DNA of 39,594 bases from CAMAUF01 sp046152925 (lineage in GTDB: Bacteria; Chloroflexota; Dehalococcoidia; Tepidiformales; Tepidiformaceae), in contig JBJXFX010000125.1 in assembly GCA_046152925.1 (NCBI GenBank), positions 1 to 39,594 on the forward strand, written 5' to 3'. Positions 22,437 through 29,976 of this stretch are shown one piece after another. Below the pieces are notes generated by a model, which was not told the DNA's origin, did not search any database, and saw only the letters and a program-made list of their open reading frames with translations. The position numbers and the translations under genes were made by a program. Every line of letters starts with the position of its first letter. Within the stretch, counting starts at the first letter, position 1.

Positions 22437-23327
22437 ATGTCCACCACCTCGAACAGCAGCTCGGGCCCGGTGGTGGCCCCGGAGATCTTCCGCGGGGTCG
22501 GCCTCGTCCTGGCCGCCGCGGCGACGGTGAACGGCGACCTCGGCGACCTCCCACGCGAAAAGGCCGATGCGGTGGCGACGGCCGCCCAGGCGATGGCCGA
22601 GGACGCGCGTCAGGGCGCGGTCCCCATCCCGGCGGTGGATGCGCGGGCGCTCGAACGCTCCTGGGCGCTGGTGGTCGAAGGGGTTGCATATCGCAGCGGC
22701 GCCGAGCACGCCGAGGTGGAGGCTGGCCATGCGCCCGGCCCAAGCTTCGCCTGCGCCTCATTGCTCGCGCTTGTGCTTGGCATCCAGAAAGACCTGCTCC
22801 CGATGATCTACCGGGTGGAGAGCTTCGTCCAAGGGAAGGCGGTCCGCACGCTCGACCCCGTGGACCGCGCGGCCGCGGGGCTTTGTGAACGCGCCCGCAA
22901 GCGGCTCAGTCTGGTTTGCGAGGAGTTGCGCGCGTTCCCGTTGGCGGACCGGATCGCCGACCAGCCGGAGGTGAACCCCGAATGGGCCCCGCGGGTTACG
23001 AGCTACCTCGCGAAGCCGCTGCGGTTGCAGATCCGGGCCGTCGAAGGGCGCTGGGCCTCGTTGGACGCTGTCTCCGATGCGGCGGTGGCGGTGCGGCAAA
23101 CGGCCGACGCCTGCTTGCGGGCGTCGGTAGTGCTCGACCGCGGCTCGCAGGCGGTGCGCCTGGCGGTCGCGGAAGCGCGTGGCGCGGACGTCACTGTGGC
23201 CACACTCGCCGGTGTCGGCGACGGCGTACACGGCTACGGGCGCTGGCCGCTGGCGGCCTCGGCGGTGCTCCGTGCGGCCGGCGCGTGCGTGGTCGCGGCG
23301 GAGGCCCTGGTGACCGAGCCGGACTGA
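22437..23327 (+). CDS. Hypothetical helical protein, 296 aa
   Basis: I do not recognise this protein. It is Ala-rich and apparently mostly helical, with no signal peptide and no long membrane helix. A Ser/Thr-rich N-terminus leads into VAPEIFRGVGLVLAAAATVN. Later segments such as LGIQKDLLPMIYRVESF and RARKRLSLVCEELRAFPLAD look like amphipathic helices. Codon use matches the housekeeping neighbours and the start has a leaderless -10 box, so it is a real chromosomal gene. Its only neighbour clue is divergence from pyrE. Confidence 0.75.
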   Translation: MSTTSNSSSGPVVAPEIFRGVGLVLAAAATVNGDLGDLPREKADAVATAAQAMAEDARQGAVPIPAVDARALERSWALVVEGVAYRSGAEHAEVEAGHAPGPSFACASLLALVLGIQKDLLPMIYRVESFVQGKAVRTLDPVDRAAAGLCERARKRLSLVCEELRAFPLADRIADQPEVNPEWAPRVTSYLAKPLRLQIRAVEGRWASLDAVSDAAVAVRQTADACLRASVVLDRGSQAVRLAVAEARGADVTVATLAGVGDGVHGYGRWPLAASAVLRAAGACVVAAEALVTEPD

Positions 23328-23369
23328 GGTCGACCGAGCCCAGAGGTCCGGTGGCGATGCCGGGGCGGC

Positions 23370-24179
23370 CTACGCCATCCGGAACTTCCACGAAGCGAGC
23401 GCCGCGCCGATCGCTCCCCAGACGAGCAGCCCGAGGACGTCCTTACCGATATCGCCGACACCGCCGCCCACGAGTGCGACCCGCTGGACCGCGTCGGCGA
23501 GGTAGGTGAGCGGCAGCAAGCTCGTGATATCCGCGAGCCAGCCGGGCAAGCCGGCGCGGTCGAGGAAGGCGCCCGAAAAGAGCATCGACGGCATGAGGAT
23601 GAGCATGAACATCGGAGGCATGTCGTCTTCGCTCCGGGCGATCGCGACCATGAGCACGCCGATGGCGATGAAGATGGCGGCGCCGAGCACGCCGAGCGCG
23701 ATGAGGAGCACCGGGCTGCCGTCGAGGTCGGCGCCGAAGACGTAGACACCGGCGAAATAGCTTACGAGGGCCACGCCGAGCGCGATCACGATCCGGCTGA
23801 CGATAACCCCGCCGATGAAGGAGCCGGTCGGGATGGGCGTCGCGCGGATGCGGCGCAGCGTCCCGCGCGATTTCAGCCGGGACATGACGAACGCCGTCGA
23901 ATTAAGCCCCACGGTCATCCCGTTGAAGGCGATCAGCCCCGGGAGGAGCCGGTCGAGATACGGCCGGACCTCGCCGTTCGGGGCCGTGAACTTGAAGTCG
24001 AATGCGTTCAGGATAAGGAGCAGGATGAACGGCTGGCCGAGCGTGAAGGCCAGCGCCTGCGGCTCGCGGTAGAACGATTTGAGTTCGCTGACGAGGGTGG
24101 CGACGAACGCCGTCCAGGCGAGCGCTGGCCCGTTGGTGGTCGCGGCCGCGGTCGCGGCTGATTGCGTGGCCATATTCAT
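23370..24179 (-). CDS. ABC-2 type transport permease
   Basis: A 269-residue inner-membrane protein with about six helices. The N-terminal cytoplasmic stretch (ELKSFYREPQALAFTLGQP) and the central RLKSRGTLRRIRATPI loop are typical of ABC-2 exporters of the DrrB or ABC-2_membrane_3 type. It pairs with the ATPase encoded immediately upstream: its ATG overlaps the ATPase stop as ATGA, so the two are coupled. It probably exports a hydrophobic compound such as a lipid, antibiotic or polysaccharide; which one cannot be told. Confidence 0.9.
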   Translation of the reverse strand: MNMATQSAATAAATTNGPALAWTAFVATLVSELKSFYREPQALAFTLGQPFILLLILNAFDFKFTAPNGEVRPYLDRLLPGLIAFNGMTVGLNSTAFVMSRLKSRGTLRRIRATPIPTGSFIGGVIVSRIVIALGVALVSYFAGVYVFGADLDGSPVLLIALGVLGAAIFIAIGVLMVAIARSEDDMPPMFMLILMPSMLFSGAFLDRAGLPGWLADITSLLPLTYLADAVQRVALVGGGVGDIGKDVLGLLVWGAIGAALASWKFRMA

Positions 24180-24997
24180 CGGGATTCCTCCGGTGCGCGG
24201 CGTCCCCGGCGGCGTCCGCCAGCGGGCGTTGTCATTGCTTCGTCTTCGAAGGAATGGCCGGTGCGACTGAGGAAGACGTCCTCGAGCGTGGCCTCGCGGA
24301 CTTCGACCTGGCGGCGGAAACCTGTGGCCAGGAGGTCGCTGATCAGTTGGCCGGGAGCATCAATGGCGGCTATGAGTCCGTTGTCCATGATGGCGACGCG
24401 GTCGCAGAGGACCTCGGCCTCCTCCATATAGTGGGTCGAGAGGAGGATGGTCCGGCCCTGCTCGCGGAGCCTTCGGATGAGCGTCCAGAGCTGGCGGCGG
24501 GCGGAGGGGTCGAGGCCGGTCGACGGTTCATCGAGCAGCACCAGTCGAGGCTCGTTCACGAGCGCTGCCGCAATGGCGAAGCGCTGTTTCTGACCGCCGG
24601 AGAGCTGTTTCACGCGCCACTTCGGGCGGTCGCCGAGGTCCACGAGGTCGAGCAGCGCCTGGGCGTCCGGCTTCGCGCCATAACAGGCGCCGAGGTAGCG
24701 AAGCATCTCGGCGAGGGAGAGGTGGTCGAAGAACTCCGATTGCTGGAGCTGGATGCCGAGCAGGCCACGGGCTCGCGCCGGCTCCTTGGCGACATCGGCG
24801 CCGAAGACGGAGACCGACCCGCCGGTGGCGGGGCGGAGGCCAATGACGATCTCGATGGTCGAGGTCTTGCCGGCGCCGTTTGGGCCAAGGAGCCCGAAGA
24901 TCTCGCCGGGGGCGACCTCAAAGGAGATCCCTTTGACGGCTTCGAACGTGCCGTAGGTCTTGCGTAAGTCGCGGACGGAGAGGGCTGGTTCGGACAT
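24176..24997 (-). CDS. ABC transporter ATP-binding protein
   Basis: A 273-residue ATPase subunit. Walker A GPNGAGKT is at 38-45, the signature LSGGQ at 132-136, Walker B LVLLDEP at 152-158, and the H-loop His is in STHYMEEAE. The EGQ/EEAE pattern is that of DrrA-like drug and lipid exporters. The C-terminal tail is basic (GGRRRGRRAPEESR) and may extend the permease contact. A TAGCCT box about 50 nt upstream on the minus strand is a possible promoter. It is divergent from the Uma2 gene. Confidence 0.94.
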   Translation of the reverse strand: MSEPALSVRDLRKTYGTFEAVKGISFEVAPGEIFGLLGPNGAGKTSTIEIVIGLRPATGGSVSVFGADVAKEPARARGLLGIQLQQSEFFDHLSLAEMLRYLGACYGAKPDAQALLDLVDLGDRPKWRVKQLSGGQKQRFAIAAALVNEPRLVLLDEPSTGLDPSARRQLWTLIRRLREQGRTILLSTHYMEEAEVLCDRVAIMDNGLIAAIDAPGQLISDLLATGFRRQVEVREATLEDVFLSRTGHSFEDEAMTTPAGGRRRGRRAPEESR

Positions 24998-25047
24998 CGA
25001 TGGAAGTGTGCGGCATTCGGCGGGCGCGGGATACCGGCTCGATCGGG

Positions 25048-25053
25048 TAGGCT
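25048..25053 (+). promoter_or_regulatory. -10 box TAGGCT, candidate leaderless promoter
   Basis: TAGGCT ends 6 nt before the ATG at 25060. Its reverse complement nearly overlaps a TAGCCT for the divergent ATPase gene. Confidence 0.55.
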
Positions 25054-25059
25054 ATTGGA

Positions 25060-25692
25060 ATGACATCCGTGGCTCCGGCGCTCACCCGGGCAATGCCCCT
25101 CGAAGCTGGCATGCGCCTGAACCGCGAGGAGTTCCACGCCCTCTATCTGGCGCACCCGGAGGTGCGGAAAGCCGAACTCATCGACGGAGTCGTCTACGCG
25201 CCGTCACCTGTTAGCAGGTTCCACGCCCCCCAACACGCGCTCATCAGCGCATGGCTCTGTGCGTTCACGATCGGCGACGAGGCGCTCCAATGCGCCGACA
25301 ACGGGACGGTGCTCTTCCCTGGCGCCAACGAGGTCCAGCCCGATTGCGCGCTCTGGCGGGAGGGTGGCGCGGCCCACTACAACCACGACGGCTACCTCGA
25401 AGGGCCGCCAGGGTTGATCGCCGAGATCACGGCGAGCTCCCGGCAGTACGACCTTGGCTCGAAGAAGGAGCTCTACCGGCGCTCGGGCGTCCAGGAATAT
25501 CTCGTCTGGCGGACGGTCGATGGCGCCATCGACTGGTGGGGGCTCGAAGGCGGCGAGTACATCCCGATCGCAGCAGGCCGCGACGGGATCACCGAGAGCC
25601 GGGTTTTCCCTGGTCTGCGGCTGGATGTCCCGCGGCTACTGTCGGGCGACCGGAGCCGGCTGCTGGCGGACATCGGCCCTTCGGCCGACTAG
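25060..25692 (+). CDS. Uma2 family protein (restriction-endonuclease-like fold)
   Basis: A 210-residue protein of the Uma2/DUF820 family, abundant in cyanobacteria and Chloroflexota. Family motifs are AELIDGVVYAPSPV, VQPDCALW, GLIAEITASSRQYD and KKELYRRSGVQEYLVW. The Glu, Asp, Glu and Lys in these correspond to the PD-(D/E)xK nuclease core. The cellular role of the family is unknown. Its stop overlaps the convergent reductase stop in CTAG. Start chosen from the -10 box 6 nt upstream. Confidence 0.88.
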   Translation: MTSVAPALTRAMPLEAGMRLNREEFHALYLAHPEVRKAELIDGVVYAPSPVSRFHAPQHALISAWLCAFTIGDEALQCADNGTVLFPGANEVQPDCALWREGGAAHYNHDGYLEGPPGLIAEITASSRQYDLGSKKELYRRSGVQEYLVWRTVDGAIDWWGLEGGEYIPIAAGRDGITESRVFPGLRLDVPRLLSGDRSRLLADIGPSAD

Positions 25693-26684
25693 GGCGCCAC
25701 GAGCAGCTTGCCGATGTGTCCCGTGTAGAGGCTTAGGACGGCCCCTGGGAACGCATCAATCCCGGAACGAACTTCTTCGCGCAGCTTGAAGCGGCCTTCC
25801 TTGTGCCACTGGGAGATCTCCGTGGTGGCCTCGCCGAGGGCCGCGGGCCAGTGGTCGACGGTGAAGCCCCGCATGGTGGCGTTGCGTTCGGCAATCTTGA
25901 GGTAGTTCCTCGGACCGGTGACCTGGTCGAGGCGCGGATATTGCGACATTGCGCCACAGATGACGACGCGGGCCTCCTGCGCGAGGTTCGCGAGGACGGC
26001 GTCGAGCACCGTGCCGCCAACGTTGTCGAAGAAGAGGGTGACGCCGCCCGGCGCGAGCTCGGCGACGCGCTTCTGGACATCGTCCGACTTGTAGTCGACG
26101 GCGCCGGCGAGCCCGAGCTCATCGACGAGGTAGCGGACCTTGTCGGGGCCCCCGGCGATGCCGATGACGCGGGCACCACGGTTCCGGGCGATTTCGCAGG
26201 CGACGGAGCCAGTCGCCCCAGCAGCGGCGGAGACGACGACCGTGTCGTCCGCCCGGAGGCCGCCGATCGTGTTGAGTCCGACCCAGGCGGTGAGCCCGGT
26301 CGTCAGGCCGAGGACGCCGAGGTGCGCCCGGGCCGGGATGTCCGCCGTGTCGAGCTTGCGGAACATGCCCGCCGGGGCGGTGAGGTGCGACTGGGCGCCC
26401 ACCGGGCCAAAGACGTGGTCGCCTGCGACAAGCATCGGGTCGGCGCTCTCCAAGACGGTGCCGACGCCGAGGGCGGGGATGGTCGCGCCCACCGGAAGCG
26501 CGCCATGGAGGCTGCCGGCGCCGAGCATGGTGCTGACCCACGCGTCGATCGAGATGTGGTCGACTTTGACGAGTGCCTGCCCGGCGGCTGGCTGCTCGAT
26601 CGCCTGCTCCTCGATGGCGAAGCAATCGAGGGTGGGGAGGTGTTCGGGCCGTGCCTTGAACGTGACTTTGGTGGCGGTGGGCAT
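25689..26684 (-). CDS. NADP-dependent medium-chain reductase (alkenal/curcumin reductase-like)
   Basis: A 331-residue zinc-independent medium-chain dehydrogenase/reductase. The GroES-like N-domain is followed by a Rossmann domain with VVSAAAGATGSVACEIA and the cofactor segment GIAGGPDKV, typical of NADP-using leukotriene B4 dehydrogenase or curcumin reductase relatives. FFDNVGG and the C-terminal GFTVDHW pattern agree. It probably reduces the double bond of an alpha,beta-unsaturated carbonyl compound. GGAGG lies 8 nt before the ATG at 26684. Confidence 0.92.
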   Translation of the reverse strand: MPTATKVTFKARPEHLPTLDCFAIEEQAIEQPAAGQALVKVDHISIDAWVSTMLGAGSLHGALPVGATIPALGVGTVLESADPMLVAGDHVFGPVGAQSHLTAPAGMFRKLDTADIPARAHLGVLGLTTGLTAWVGLNTIGGLRADDTVVVSAAAGATGSVACEIARNRGARVIGIAGGPDKVRYLVDELGLAGAVDYKSDDVQKRVAELAPGGVTLFFDNVGGTVLDAVLANLAQEARVVICGAMSQYPRLDQVTGPRNYLKIAERNATMRGFTVDHWPAALGEATTEISQWHKEGRFKLREEVRSGIDAFPGAVLSLYTGHIGKLLVAP

Positions 26685-26766
26685 GGGAGAACCTCCGGGA
26701 GTGGGGGCGGTAAAGATGGTTGAGGTGAGTATAGGGAGGGTGGCCACAAGCCGCGTGAGTCGCGGT

Positions 26767-27024
26767 TTAGGTGTAGGCGTCGCGGCGGTCGTCGATTCCC
26801 TCGATGAGGTACGAGCCGTCGACCCGCTTGACCATGAGGACACGCCATCGGCCTGCACGAAGCCGCCACTCGTCCGCGCGCCCCGAGAGCTTCCTGATGT
26901 CGCCTCTGCCGGTCCGAGAGAACGACTCGACCCGCGCCAGGATCGCCTCCATCTGGATGGGCTGGCGCGACCCTACAGCAACCAGACCCGAAACCGCGTG
27001 TTGGCTCCATTCAACGCTGGGCAA
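26767..27024 (-). CDS. RelE/ParE-like toxin, module A
   Basis: An 85-residue protein paralogous to the toxin at 29462-29716. Shared features are PSVEWSQHAV at the start, TGRGDIRKLSG, EWRLRAGRWRVLMVKRVDGS and a C-terminal DRRDAY. This is the layout of RelE-type mRNA-cutting toxins. The start is inferred to be the TTG at 27024, by alignment to the GTG-started paralog; it overlaps the antitoxin gene by 14 nt, exactly as in module B. Module A is divergent from the thiolase gene. Confidence 0.82.
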   Translation of the reverse strand: MPSVEWSQHAVSGLVAVGSRQPIQMEAILARVESFSRTGRGDIRKLSGRADEWRLRAGRWRVLMVKRVDGSYLIEGIDDRRDAYT

Positions 27025-27274
27025 GACCGCGTGTCTCAACCAGGTTGTCCACGAGGGTCCGGACCTCGTCCATGGAGTAGATCCGGCCACCGGCGGCGAC
27101 TTCGGAGCGAGAGCGTTCCATCGTGGCGAGGTCGGCAGCCGTCAGAGGCTCATCGTCGTCGGGGGCGTCTTCGGGCGTGACGCCTGCGACGGCCGTGAGG
27201 TATGCCTCGACTTCGCTCAAGAGGTCGTCTGGGACAGCGTCGAGAAGTTGGTGGACGAGGGCGCGTTCGGGCAT
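27011..27274 (-). CDS. Antitoxin of module A
   Basis: An 87-residue acidic protein. An N-terminal helix (LVHQLLDAVPDDLLSEVEAY) is followed by DDDEPLTAADLATMERSRSE and GGRIYSMDEVRTL, resembling RelB/Phd-like antitoxins of RelE systems. About 45% of positions match the antitoxin of module B by eye. It is first in its operon, with a leaderless -10 box 6 nt before the ATG at 27274. Autoregulation is likely for the family, but no operator stands out. Confidence 0.8.
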   Translation of the reverse strand: MPERALVHQLLDAVPDDLLSEVEAYLTAVAGVTPEDAPDDDEPLTAADLATMERSRSEVAAGGRIYSMDEVRTLVDNLVETRGLAQR

Positions 27275-27280
27275 GTCGTC

Positions 27281-27286
27281 AGTGTA
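27281..27286 (-). promoter_or_regulatory. -10 box TACACT, candidate leaderless promoter
   Basis: TACACT on the minus strand ends 6 nt before the antitoxin ATG at 27274. Confidence 0.55.
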
Positions 27287-27358
27287 CCGGAACCGGCCCC
27301 CTTTTCTCTCGGGCGCTCGCCGTGCCACACTCCCGGCGCCTGAAGGAGGAGACGACCT

Positions 27359-28612
27359 ATGCCCGCGGGAGAAATCGACGGCACGACGCCCAAGTACCTG
27401 CGCGACAAGTACGCAATCATCGGCATCGGCGAGACGCCGTACACGCGCGGGATGGGGCGCACCACCCGCTGGATGGCCACGCAGGCCGTCCGCAACGCGA
27501 TGATCGACGCCGGCATCAAGAACACCGAGATCGACGCGATGCTCAGCTACCAGGCGAACGACTCGGTGGCTTCGACGACCGTCGCGGGCGACCTCGGCAT
27601 CCGCCTCAACTTCTTCATGGACGTGATGGGCGGCGGTTCGAGCACGGAGGCGCTGATCGGCATCGCCATCGGCATCCTCGAGGCCGGGATGGCGAAGACG
27701 GCGGTCATCTTCCGTTCGATGAACGGCTTCACGAACGTCCGGATGGGCGGGAGCGGGCGCGGCCCGGCGGCCCTGAGCGGCGGATCGCTCTTCGGGCCCC
27801 TCTATGGCCAGACGAGCCCAGCCCAGATGTTCAGCTTCAGCTTCATGCGGCACATGCAGCAGTACGGCACGACGCCGGAGCAGGTCGCGTCGGTCAAGGT
27901 GCACCATTCGCGCCATGCTGCGAACAACCCGAAGGCTTACTACAAGACGCCGGTCACCGTGGACGACGTGATGAACAGCCGCGTAATCGTGAAGCCGCTG
28001 CACCTGCTCGACTGCTGCGTCGAAACCGATAACGCGACGGCGATCATCATCACGAGCGCCGAGCGAGCCTACGACTTCAGACACACGCCAGCGCGCATCC
28101 TTTCCGTGGTTGGGCGCTGCTGTAAGCCGCGCGGCGATATGCACTATCAGGCTGGGCCCATCCAACGGGTGGCCGGCTACTACGCAAAGGACATCCTTTG
28201 GCCGAACGCCGGCCTCGGCCCTGAAGAGGTCGACGTCACGGGTTCCTACGACGCGTTCACCTTCACGACGATGCTCCAACTCGAGGCGTATGGCTTCTGC
28301 AAGGAGGGCGACGGCGGGCACTACGTCTCTGACGGGACGATCGCGCTCGGTGGCAGGCGTCCGAACAACACGAGCGGCGGGCACCTCTGCGAGGGCTACA
28401 CGCACGGGATGAACATGGTCATCGAGAACGTCCGGCAACTCCGCGGCGAAATCGATGACTATTGCCCGGTTGGCCCAGATGGCACGCGAGTCCACACCTA
28501 TAACTACGCGTACCCGGGCGGCTGCCGCCAACTACGCGACGTCAATGTGACGGCGAACCTGGGTTGGGCGATGCCCGGCACGGGCTCCGCCCTCGTGATG
28601 CGGAAGGGTTAG
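27359..28612 (+). CDS. Thiolase-fold lipid-transfer-like protein (Ltp2-type)
   Basis: A 417-residue thiolase-superfamily protein of the SCP2/lipid-transfer group. The usual nucleophilic Cys loop is replaced by MGGGSSTEAL, so condensation chemistry through Cys is unlikely. The C-terminal GGHLCEGYTHGMN loop keeps the His region. The closest precedent I know is Ltp2 of steroid catabolism, a retro-aldolase that works with a DUF35 partner and uses tyrosines rather than Cys. The DUF35 gene follows 11 bp downstream. A strong AGGAGG ribosome site precedes the ATG. The substrate is probably a branched or cyclic acyl-CoA (inference). Confidence 0.88.
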   Translation: MPAGEIDGTTPKYLRDKYAIIGIGETPYTRGMGRTTRWMATQAVRNAMIDAGIKNTEIDAMLSYQANDSVASTTVAGDLGIRLNFFMDVMGGGSSTEALIGIAIGILEAGMAKTAVIFRSMNGFTNVRMGGSGRGPAALSGGSLFGPLYGQTSPAQMFSFSFMRHMQQYGTTPEQVASVKVHHSRHAANNPKAYYKTPVTVDDVMNSRVIVKPLHLLDCCVETDNATAIIITSAERAYDFRHTPARILSVVGRCCKPRGDMHYQAGPIQRVAGYYAKDILWPNAGLGPEEVDVTGSYDAFTFTTMLQLEAYGFCKEGDGGHYVSDGTIALGGRRPNNTSGGHLCEGYTHGMNMVIENVRQLRGEIDDYCPVGPDGTRVHTYNYAYPGGCRQLRDVNVTANLGWAMPGTGSALVMRKG

Positions 28613-28623
28613 GGAGGAAGACG

Positions 28624-29157
28624 ATGGCAGAAGAAGCGGTCCTCCAAGGCGACTACCTCGGCTTCAAGCTGGCGGTCACGAACATCGACGTCGAGAACCT
28701 GGAGTTCTTCCGTTGGTGCGGGAAGGGCGAGATCCGGCTCCAGAAGTGCGTCGACTGCGGCCTCCTCCGCTACCCGCCGACCACAGCGTGTCCGTGGTGC
28801 ACCCAGCCGGAGGCGACCTGGGAGCCCGTCGAGGGCAAGGGCGAACTCTTCTCCTATGGCGAGGTGCACCATGCGATCCTGCCGCAGTTCCGCGGCAACC
28901 TGCCCTACATGATGATCTTGGTCGAACTCGACACGCAGCGTGGCCAACCGACCGCCGACGAAGCGATCCGCTTCGTCGGCAACTTGGTCGAGCCCGATGG
29001 CTCGCTGGCGACGCCGGAGACGGTGCGCAGCGTGGGCATCGGGACGCGGCTCAAGGTGGTGCTGAAGGACGTTGGCGACGGCTTCGCGATCCCGTTGTGG
29101 GCGATCGACGAGGGTGCGTCGCAACCGGCGTCGCCGTGGCGTTACGCACAGGAGTAG
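28624..29157 (+). CDS. Zn-ribbon/OB-fold DUF35 protein, partner of the thiolase
   Basis: A 177-residue DUF35 protein. A rubredoxin-like zinc ribbon (KCVDCGLLRYPPTTACPWC, four Cys) is followed by an OB fold with GKGELFSYGEVHH. N-terminal helices probably dock to the thiolase. DUF35 proteins complete the active site or channel of thiolase-fold partners. The start at 28624 has GGGAGGAA upstream. The last 158 bp (29000-29157) are duplicated at 29739-29896, beyond toxin-antitoxin module B. Confidence 0.9.
   Translation: MAEEAVLQGDYLGFKLAVTNIDVENLEFFRWCGKGEIRLQKCVDCGLLRYPPTTACPWCTQPEATWEPVEGKGELFSYGEVHHAILPQFRGNLPYMMILVELDTQRGQPTADEAIRFVGNLVEPDGSLATPETVRSVGIGTRLKVVLKDVGDGFAIPLWAIDEGASQPASPWRYAQE
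29000..29157 (+). repeat. 158-bp direct repeat, left copy (in the DUF35 gene)
   Basis: This segment, up to and including the stop codon, matches 29739-29896 with no gaps and 9 differences by my count. It is the functional 3' end of the DUF35 gene. Confidence 0.93.
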
Positions 29158-29202
29158 GGGAGTGGGGTAACCGGCGTGATGCCATCGCCCGGTGGTTGGC
29201 GC

Positions 29203-29208
29203 TACCAT
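29203..29208 (+). promoter_or_regulatory. -10 box TACCAT, candidate leaderless promoter
   Basis: TACCAT ends 6 nt before the ATG at 29215, which it selects over the in-frame ATG at 29209. Confidence 0.5.
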
Positions 29209-29214
29209 ATGTCC

Positions 29215-29475
29215 ATGGCCCGATCCGACGCCCACGAAATCCTCGACGCGATCCCGGACGACCTCCTTGCGGATGTCGAGGCGTACCTTCGGAGTGTCGC
29301 TGGATCGGCGCTCGACGCCCGGTTTGCGTCCGCCCCTATTGACGACGAGCCACTGACTGACGAAGACCGGGCCGCGATCCGGCGCGCTGAGGCGGACCTT
29401 GCGGACGGGCGCGTCTACAGCATGGCAGAGGTCGATGCGCTGATGCGGACGCTGGGCGACCGTGCCGACCGTTGA
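29215..29475 (+). CDS. Antitoxin of module B
   Basis: An 86-residue acidic protein paralogous to the module A antitoxin: EILDAIPDDLLADVEAYL, then IDDEPLTDEDRAAIRRAEAD and DGRVYSMAEVDAL. The start at 29215 matches the paralog's N-terminus and the leaderless -10 box. It lies 57 bp after the DUF35 stop, and its last 14 nt overlap the toxin gene. Confidence 0.8.
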   Translation: MARSDAHEILDAIPDDLLADVEAYLRSVAGSALDARFASAPIDDEPLTDEDRAAIRRAEADLADGRVYSMAEVDALMRTLGDRADR

Positions 29476-29716
29476 TTGGAGCCAGGAAGCGGTGAACGAC
29501 CTGTTGGCGCTTGGCGAACGGCAGTTTCGTCAGGCTGAGGCGATCCGGCGAGCCTTGCACCAGCTCGCGCGAACGGGCGCCGGGGACCTCAAGAAGCTCG
29601 AAGGCAGCCAAGACCGCTGGCGGCTACGAGTCGGCGACTGGCGCGTGATGCTCCTCAAGCGCGCTGACGGTGCGTACTACGTGGAACGCGTCGTCGCGAG
29701 GCGGGACGCGTACTAA
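29462..29716 (+). CDS. RelE/ParE-like toxin, module B
   Basis: An 84-residue RelE-like protein: PTVDWSQEAV, TGAGDLKKLEGS, RWRLRVGDWRVMLLKRADG and VARRDAY. It starts with GTG at 29462 inside the antitoxin gene. Family members bind the ribosome A site and cut mRNA. About half the residues match module A, so the modules are old paralogs rather than a recent copy. It lies between two direct copies of the DUF35 gene end. Confidence 0.84.
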   Translation: MPTVDWSQEAVNDLLALGERQFRQAEAIRRALHQLARTGAGDLKKLEGSQDRWRLRVGDWRVMLLKRADGAYYVERVVARRDAY

Positions 29717-29738
29717 CGTTCATGACTCCAATCGGATC

Positions 29739-29896
29739 GCTCGCTGGCGACGCCGGAGACGGTGCGCAGCGTGGGCATCGGGACGCGGCTCAAGGTGATG
29801 CTGAAGGACGTTGGCGACGGCTTCGCGATCCCGCTGTGGGCGATCGACGAGAGCGCGCCGCAACCGGCGACGCCGTGGCGGTACGCGCAGGAGTAA
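29739..29896 (+). pseudogene. Duplicated 3' end of the DUF35 gene (remnant), right copy of the direct repeat
   Basis: It reads in frame as the last 51 codons of a DUF35 gene (from SLATPETVRSVGIG to WRYAQE) and ends in TAA rather than TAG. There is no upstream DUF35 sequence, so it is a fragment. About half of the differences are synonymous, and the coding changes are mild (V to M, G to S, S to P, S to T). That suggests it once belonged to a functional gene. Toxin-antitoxin module B fills the space between the two copies. Confidence 0.88.
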
Positions 29897-29976
29897 GCGT
29901 GCGGATCGGGCTCGACGAACGTCTCGGTCGGAGTGTGCCGATCCCGTCACAGAGCGATTCGGTGGCCCCAACGCCC

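Noticed and set aside
21001..22530. Long plus-strand open frame across the DinB and pyrE genes
   Set aside because: It spans an intergenic 17-bp hairpin and two real minus-strand genes; its translation has no recognisable domain.
26767..29716. Composite transposon with the two TA modules as ends
   Set aside because: No transposase is present, the modules are too diverged to act as recombining ends, and no terminal inverted repeats or target duplications were seen around the whole block.
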